Below are positions 57,900 through 64,000 of a stretch of 64,000 nt of DNA, piece after piece. Source of the DNA: Lunularia cruciata (taxonomy: Eukaryota > Streptophyta > Marchantiopsida > Lunulariales > Lunulariaceae). The notes below the pieces were generated by a model that ran no database searches, was not told the origin of the DNA, and saw nothing but the letters and a program-made list of their open reading frames with translations. The stretch is from the NCBI GenBank assembly GCA_948567375.1, contig OX419759.1, positions 58,939,493-59,003,492 of the forward strand, read 5' to 3'. Both the position numbers and the translations under genes were made by a program. Position 1 is the first letter of the stretch. Each line of letters opens with the position of its first letter.

Positions 57900-58590
57900 C
57901 TTAATAGGCTATTGGTCACCTTTTATCACCTAGAATGCCAATCAACATGCCCATATGTTATACTTGCCAATGCATAGGCAAACCTACCTTCAAATACTGC
58001 ATGTACCTCCATCTGGTCTTAGCGGCACAACCTTTCTAGTAGTGAGGACTCAACTTTGTGGGATGCATCAATCCCACAGCTTAACAAATCCACCACTACT
58101 ATATCATTGTAGCTATAGATTATATCACTAAGTGTGTAAAAGCCAAATCCTTCAATAACAACTTAGCAGTGATCACAATTCAATTTCTTCATAGAAACAT
58201 TATATCTCATTTTGGTGTTCCGTTGTCTATTGTGATAGATAACGGGTCACATTTCATCAATGATGGAGTACATGACCTAACCAATGCTTATGGGATCCAA
58301 CATAAAAGGTCTACCCCATCCTAGCCTCAAGCAAATGGTTAGGTAAAATGTGTCAATGGTATCTTGCTTACCATCCTAAAAAAATGGTTAGCCTCAACCC
58401 CAACAATTGGGACCAAAAGTTACCAAGTGCATTATGCGTATACCGCACCACAATCAATTTCACTATGAGATACACTCCTTTCCAACCTATCTATAGGCAA
58501 GAAACAATTCTACCAATAGAATTCTTTGTCCCCTCCCTTTGTATCTTTACTCTTACCTTGCTCAAGATGGAGAAACCATAGATGAATGGG
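57900..58590 (+). pseudogene. Integrase, catalytic Glu lost (element 1)
   Basis: GYWSPF, CYTCQCIGKPT (end of the zinc-binding domain), then the core IIVAIDYITKCVKA (first Asp), FGVPLSIVIDNGSHF (second Asp), YGIQHKRSTPS and ANG-x-VKCVNG. The third catalytic residue should be Glu in QANGQVE; here it is Lys, and the Gln codon is a stop (TAG). Position after RNase H marks the Ty3/gypsy order. Confidence 0.75.
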
Positions 58591-59465
58591 TCTCACCACT
58601 CCATAATTGGAATGATAAGCATTTGTGTGCACTATATACCCAATATACCACCCAAGTCAAATAAAAGAAAGTACTTTGAGAACAAAATGAGAAGTACCAC
58701 TCTACTAGAAGGATTTGGTACTCAAATGATCAGGTCGGCCAATTCCCTAGCAAATTTGCTGAAAAATGGCTAGCCCATATAGAATACGTGAAGTGTTCAA
58801 CAATGGATTGGTTCAATTGGAGATGTTAGACACAAAAGTATTGGATACTCACACCAATAGATCAAATTGTAGACCTTATAATTCCCATTACATTCCCCTA
58901 TAGGGCTAGGAAGAAAGAATCCCACGAGAGAGCCATTGATTGAAGTCATTGCTTGTGCTTAGAGAATAGCAAGGGCTCTTGGAGGAGGTGAAGGAGTATT
59001 CTATCTCAACATTATCGGGCTGAAATGCCACAAGTGAGTGGACTAATACCTATGGAATTGGGCAACCTTTGGTTTTGAGACCAAGGAGTACAACCACTTC
59101 AAGGAGAGTAAATATGAGTGGAAGAATGAAGAGATGGAGTCCCATAAGGAGATGGAACCCGAGGAGAACAACATCGTTGCTACAATTGTGTTTGTACTAG
59201 ACACATATCCATCAATTCTTGCGCTCATCTCCCTAGAGGTCCTCAGCCTCCATACAAGCAATTTTTGAACAACATGGAGCAATGCATCAAAGAGGAGGAT
59301 GTAGAAATCACCTTGGAAAACAAATATCACCAATAAATATACCTCACAGCCTTATTGGCTCCATAGGGAAGCAAAAAAGCAAGGGGAGGAAGAAGACAAG
59401 TGCGCAAAGATCCAAAAAGGCAAACTCACAATTGATTATTAAGAATGGAGTCCTAGAAGGCAATT

Positions 59466-59740
59466 AGGTAAGAGTATTGATAGATCTTGGGGCAATAAAG
59501 AATTTCTTATCTTGCTCTTTGCAATAAGATTGGGGATGGATCTAGAGAAAGATGAGAGAAAAGAAGTAGAGTTACCTAATGGGCAAACAAAGAATATTGA
59601 GTCGTTACCTAGAAGGGTATTACTCTCTATAAGAGAATATCAAGAAGCAATTGAGTGGCAAGTGATATCATTAGTTTGTTATGATGTAATCTTAAGCATA
59701 CCATGGATAGAGCATTATAACCTTATGATAGACTAGAGGA
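59466..59740 (+). pseudogene. Aspartic protease (element 2)
   Basis: VLIDLGAIKNFLS stands at the active site, where D-[ST]-G-A is expected: the Ser/Thr is Leu. It continues in another frame to ELPNGQ and CYDVILSIPWIEHYN, like the GMDWLxxH motif of plant gypsy proteases. Confidence 0.65.
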
Positions 59741-59879
59741 AGAAAATAGTGAGCACCCATCAATGGGCAATCATTGAGAAAAAATAAAGAAAAATCACAT
59801 AGGCAAGAAATACCTCTCAATGTCATAGGGATAACAACTATCTATAAGATAAATAAATGTTTCATGGGTCTAATAAGAG

Positions 59880-60643
59880 AATTCTAGAGTGCACAACTTG
59901 ATGGAAAAAATCTTGAGAAATTAAAGGATGTGGTAAATGAGTTTCAAGATGTCTTTCTAGATGATCTACCCTTAGCATTACCACCAAAAAGGAGAGTAGA
60001 TCATAAAATTGAGAGACTTCTGGAGAAGACACCTCTTTGTAAGGCCCCATATTGTCTATCACCTCATGAGTTGGAGGAGTGTAAGCTTCAAATTGAGGAG
60101 ATGCTATAGAAACCCAATGTATCATCATATGGGGCTCTTGTCTAGTTTGTGAAGAAGAAGGATGGTACAATGCACATGCATATTGACTATTGGAGCCTTA
60201 ATCAACAAATAATGAAGAAAAAATACCCCTTACCCTGCATGGATGACCTATTTGATCAACTCAATGGAGCAAAACACTTCACCAAACTGGACCTATAGAG
60301 TGGTTATAATCAAATTCAAATTGTAGAGGAAGATGTATACAAAATTGTCTTTTGAACCAAGTATGGCCACTTTGAGTACCTCGTGATGCCATTTGGTCTC
60401 ACCAATGCACCTGCCACTTCATGAGTTTGATGAATGATATATTTTGTCTATATGTGAATAAGTTTTTTATCATCTTCCTAGATGACATCTTAGTATATAG
60501 TAGGACAATGATCGAACACAAACAACATTTACAAGAAGTCTTCCAAATCCTAAGACACAATTAATTGTACACCAAAATCTCAAAGTGCAAGTTTGGTAAG
60601 TCTAAAGTAGACTACTTGGAGCATAGAGTAAGTGTAGAGGGTA
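59880..60643 (+). pseudogene. Reverse transcriptase, cut off (element 2)
   Basis: Ordered motifs: FQDVFLDDLP, LPPKRRVDHKIE, YGALV-x-FVKKKDGT, [21 protein letters not shown]-x-SGYNQI, FEYLVMPFGLTNAPAT and FLDDILVYS (catalytic DD at about 60,480). Several in-frame TAG codons sit at positions usually coding. The frame ends at the junction with the next repeat at about 60,644. Confidence 0.8.
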
Positions 60644-61414
60644 TGTGGTACCCACATTTTTTGTTTTTGTTTTATTTTGAAGAAGAAGTGTACAGACAAG
60701 ATTGTATTGAACCCAAATGACATTAAAAGAAGGAGAATTGTGTCTTTGGTTTGCAACCCAAAGTAAAGTGACCTTGTGTCAGAATCAAAATACTTGGATC
60801 AGACTTGGCACATAGAAAACTAAAGTAAGGAAAATTTGTCCTAGGATGATCACCCCAATATGAAGACATCATAACAACTTTCCTTCAAGTTTGAAGCATC
60901 TGAAAAGCATTTGAAAAAGAGGCATTGGATCTACAACTTTGTTATGATGTTCAAGAAGCCTTAAGTAAACTTTAAAAAAAGGAACATGAAGTTGGGTGGC
61001 AAGGATAATGTGTGTCTCCAACTTCCAAGAAGAAGAAAGACTCTAGCGGAAAAACATATTCATTCCGACCCAATACACCAACTTCCTCTAAAGCTGTTAA
61101 GGGAGTCAAATTTATAAAAGAATTTATTTGTGAGAAGACAACATGATTCTTAACAGAAGAAGAGTGTCAACACCTTTACATATGATTCCTTGGTTGGCTC
61201 AAAGGAATCTTGAATAGCACTCATAGGGTGTTGAACATCTTCCTCCAGCTCAGGTTGAAGTTGACATAACCAAAGAAGAAGAATCTATCAACTAAGACCC
61301 AACTTTGAACTTGACAAATTGGAACCCCTAGGCTGACAACACGGCATCAATACCAGCCTATTTCTTGGGGCTATCAAGTTAAACTCTACCATAGTTTGTC
61401 CTGCAAAGCCAAAG

Positions 61415-62000
61415 AATGACTTTCTTACCTGTTACCCAACATGCCTATGAGGAGTATAAGGGGACAGAACAAGATGAAGATCCTGACAAATTCATCAAAG
61501 AATTTGAAGTCATTTTCTTTGCCAATAGGGGACATGACTATGTGGATTGTCTATGCATTTTCCCAAGTTTGCTCTAAAAGAAAGCTTGGAGCTGGTATAC
61601 ACATGTAACCCAGAAGGGGTTCACACCAGCCGACTGGGCAGACTTGCAAAATGGCTTCCTGGAATGATTCCAATAAGTTGATTATGATATGAGTGTCTTT
61701 GTGGCAGTTAATGACTTGGATAGAAGGAAGAAGGAGAAGTTGAGAGACTACTCAAAGTAGTTCATGGCCCTTTTGAACCATGTCCCAAAGCAATTGGGTG
61801 TGGTGGGTTACTCCAATGCCCAAGCCATCAAATAGTTCCTTGGTGGATTGTCTTAAGAGATTTGGATCTTTGCTAGGGAGAGGAACATAACTTCCTTAGA
61901 CAAAGTCCTCAAACATATTGCGTGCTACAAGGCGGCCCACTCTCATTCTTCTGGAAATCAAAGAAATAGGAAGAAGAAAGACAAGAAGCACATCCTCTTT
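61415..62000 (+). pseudogene. gag capsid (element 3)
   Basis: Resembles the Retrotrans_gag domain: DPDKFIKEFEVIF, KKAWSWYTHVTQKGFTPADW, YDMSVFVAVNDLDRRKKEKL and LLNHVPKQLG. In-frame stops replace a few residues. No zinc knuckle was seen after it. Confidence 0.65.
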
Positions 62001-62045
62001 TGATCACCATTCTGATCACCATTCACCATCTAAAGTCCAATTTGA

Positions 62046-62525
62046 ATGAGTAGAGACTTGGAACCCAAAGACGAAGATGAAGAAGGTAAATTTGGGAAAA
62101 TTACCCAATATGATATAATGGAAGATTTGGCATTCATGAATGCAAAGGTCACATTTAAGCAATTGTGGGAGGACAAGCAGATGTACAAGAAGCAACTAAG
62201 TGCAACCCTCAAGAAAGTAAGAGTGATGACCAAGAAGGACTTACCAGCAATTTATCATATTGAACAAGAAGATTTGGGATCTCCCAAAGTAGATACAAAG
62301 ATTGCGGGTTGCATGATAACATCGATACCCATTGATTTGCGTTCCAGTGTCAATGTCATGATTGAGGATACTACAAACCGGTTGGGGTATCATACCTTTG
62401 AGCCAACATCCCAAATTTTGAAGTTTGTAGATCAAACCAAGAGACAGCCTTTAGGCATGTTGTATAATATCACCACTATCATTATAGGGGTGCCCTTCAA
62501 ACTGAACTACACTATGTTGTGACTA
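62046..62525 (+). pseudogene. Protease region (element 3), open for 158 codons
   Basis: An open frame with KVDTKIAGCMITSIPIDLRS followed by SVNVM and RLGYHTFEPT, like the plant gypsy protease VDGGSSVNVM region. The catalytic D-x-G is not kept (D-L-R-S). The remainder, up to GVPFKLNYTML, matches the domain's hydrophobic C-terminal part. It continues in another frame with YPLLIGRPWLYNAQVVV. Confidence 0.6.
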
Positions 62526-62929
62526 GTAACCAAAATTGGTTACCCTTTGTTGATTGGAAGACCCTGGTTGTACAATGCCCAAGTTGTTGTAGATTAGCAC
62601 CAACAGAAGTTGAAGTTCAAGGACATCTCGTCCAAAGACCAGAAGTTGGTGATTGTGAGTTGGATGCAGGTTCCACACCTTGGGGAGACAACTTTGTTAG
62701 AAGATGAAGATGAATCCAAGGATTCATCATTTTTGTCTTTAGATGACTCCCAAGATGAAGTCCAAGTTAATTACTTGGAGTGCTACAAGGTAGAGGTCAA
62801 AGACGAAGACCATACAACATCGCCTTGAGTGGAAACAATTTGGAGGAAGGGAGTTTGACTACAATTTGACTTGGATTATGCCAAGTCAGTCATGTTGAAG
62901 GAGTCATCAATCCCAATGACTCTCAAGAC

Positions 62930-64000
62930 GTTGTCTTGTTCAAAGGAATTTTTTTGAAGATTTTGAAGATAGTTACTTTGGAGGAGTTGGCAAGATACAC
63001 TGCCCTATTTATAGAGTACCAAGATGTATTCTCTTGGTCTATTGATCAAATGCAAGGTATTCTATGCCAATTTGGAGAACATCGGATTGATCTTGTTGAA
63101 GGTGTAGTTCTGGTACGGCAAAGACAGTACTGCTTGAACTTAAAGTACTCACTTTTGGTGAAAGGTGAAATTGACAAGTACTTAAGGGCAAAATAATCTT
63201 TCTTGTCTTGAGCAATGAGTGGGTTTCCCCCATTTTCATTTTTCCAAAGAAGAAGACTGGGAAGATTCGAGTGTGCCAAGATTTTTGCAAGCTAAATGCA
63301 ATCGTATGGAAGGATAATCATCCCTTGCCTTTCACTGATACAATTTTGGACCAAGTAGCTGGTCATCCTTGTTATGTTTTTCTCAATGGATTTTCAGGCT
63401 ATAATCAAGTATCCATCCGAGAAGAGGACAGGGACAAGGACAAGGACAAGACCGCATTCACTACCGATTGGAGCACTTTTGCTTACAATCAAATGCCCTT
63501 TGGGTTGTGTAATGCTCCTACTACTTTCCAATAGATGATGAATGCCATCTTCAAAGATTTTCTATGCAAATTTGTGGAAGTCTTCATTGATGATTTTTGT
63601 GTGTTTGGGCAACAAAAAGTAATTTGGATTACCTTTGCCAGACTTTTGAAAGGTGTCATTTTGCCATTTTGTCATTACACCCAAAGAAATGCTTCTTTGC
63701 AATGAAGGAGGGAATTCTTCTAGGGCATCGGGTATCAAGCTAAGGTATTGAGGTCGATGTCAAGAAGGTGAAAGTCATCTCAACTTTGGAATCCCCTAAA
63801 AACATTTGGGAGTTGAAGGCCTTCTTGGGACATGTTGGATACTAAAGATGCTTTGTATCAAACTATGTAGTGCTTGCTGCATCCCTAACAAAGCTTTTGA
63901 AGAAGTCTGAAGACTACTTGTGGGAAGCAGAACAAGAAAAGCTTTCCAAGTATTGAAGAAGAAATTGGTGGAAGCACCAATTATGAGGGCCCTAAATTGG
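62930..64000 (+). pseudogene. Reverse transcriptase, partial (element 3)
   Basis: YQDVFSWS, then WVSPIFIFPKKKTGKIRVC, YVFLNGFSGYNQ, YNQMPFGLCNAPTTFQ and FVEVFIDDFCVFG (catalytic DD at about 63,589). The thumb region (HPKKCFFAMKEGILLGHRVS, LKAFLGHVGY) and the start of RNase H follow to the window end. Between VSIREED and TAF it carries an extra Asp-Lys tandem from a GACAAG repeat (63,433-63,450). Confidence 0.8.

Larger units (their letters stand above)
52900..58800 (+). mobile_element. Ty3/gypsy retrotransposon 1, decayed
   Basis: Domain order gag - zinc knuckles - protease - reverse transcriptase - RNase H - integrase is the Ty3/gypsy order. All parts are broken by stops and frame changes, so it is inactive. 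Long terminal repeats were not identified on either side, so the edges are approximate. Confidence 0.8.
59040..60643 (+). mobile_element. Ty3/gypsy retrotransposon 2, truncated
   Basis: Protease and reverse transcriptase remain. The reverse transcriptase stops abruptly at VDYLEHRVSVEG, where a different repeat starting TGTGGTAC begins. RNase H and integrase are not seen in the window and may lie beyond the inserted element. Confidence 0.7.
60644..64000 (+). mobile_element. Ty3/gypsy retrotransposon 3, runs off the window
   Basis: Starts with TGTGGTACCCACATTTTTTG, the same 5' repeat family as at 12,606. A leader (60.9-61.4 kb), gag, protease and reverse transcriptase follow in the plus orientation. 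It begins inside the reverse transcriptase of element 2, so it is the younger insertion. The 3' end and target duplication lie beyond the window. Confidence 0.7.

Noticed and set aside
52900-64000. An active retrotransposon
   Set aside because: All three elements have several stops, frame changes and altered catalytic motifs; none has an intact gag-pol frame.

Overview
This is nuclear DNA of a land plant. The main gene is a full-length plant-type peroxisomal ABC transporter (ABCD1/CTS/PXA1 family) split into about 25 exons by short GT-AG introns of roughly 118-680 bp. It is surrounded by decayed LTR retrotransposons, long microsatellites and foldback repeats. Short introns, a polyphenol-oxidase relic and many corroded Ty3/gypsy copies fit a bryophyte (moss or liverwort) better than a conifer or grass, but the lineage is an inference and the sequence does not settle it.

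Layout. 0.3-0.7 kb: frameshifted end of a polyphenol oxidase/tyrosinase. 1.6-7.1 kb: no intact gene; an AT-rich tract, a foldback repeat (3.7-4.25 kb) and a diverged module array rich in CTCGAGC (4.7-6.75 kb). 7.1-22.4 kb: accessory DNA dominated by broken copies of one uncharacterised protein family, in both orientations, including a palindrome of about 2.5 kb at 10.1-12.6 kb and long (AG)n and (TG)n tracts. 23.2-42.5 kb: a gene-like island with an intact unknown ORF of up to 440 codons (25.8-27.1 kb, minus), a broken partial paralogue, a small repeat-containing ORF, and the ABC transporter (29.87-39.93 kb, minus). 43-51 kb: AT-rich intergenic DNA with a PIF/Harbinger transposase relic at 44.3-44.9 kb. 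51.4-64 kb: another copy of the unknown family, then three Ty3/gypsy elements, the third apparently inserted into the reverse transcriptase of the second.

How the parts relate. The ABC transporter is the only gene whose cellular role can be stated with confidence: import of fatty-acyl-CoA and related substrates into peroxisomes for beta-oxidation. The rest is mostly repeat biology. The most interesting signal is a recurring uncharacterised protein (N-terminal domain, charged linker, second short module, long coiled coil) in at least four decayed copies. Its N-terminal domain resembles part of the intact ORF at 25.8-27.1 kb. This suggests a cellular gene captured and amplified by a retroelement, or a new element-encoded protein family.

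Limits. Exon boundaries were placed by eye from reading frame, splice consensus and remembered similarity to the Arabidopsis protein. Repeat boundaries are approximate. No alignment or search was run.
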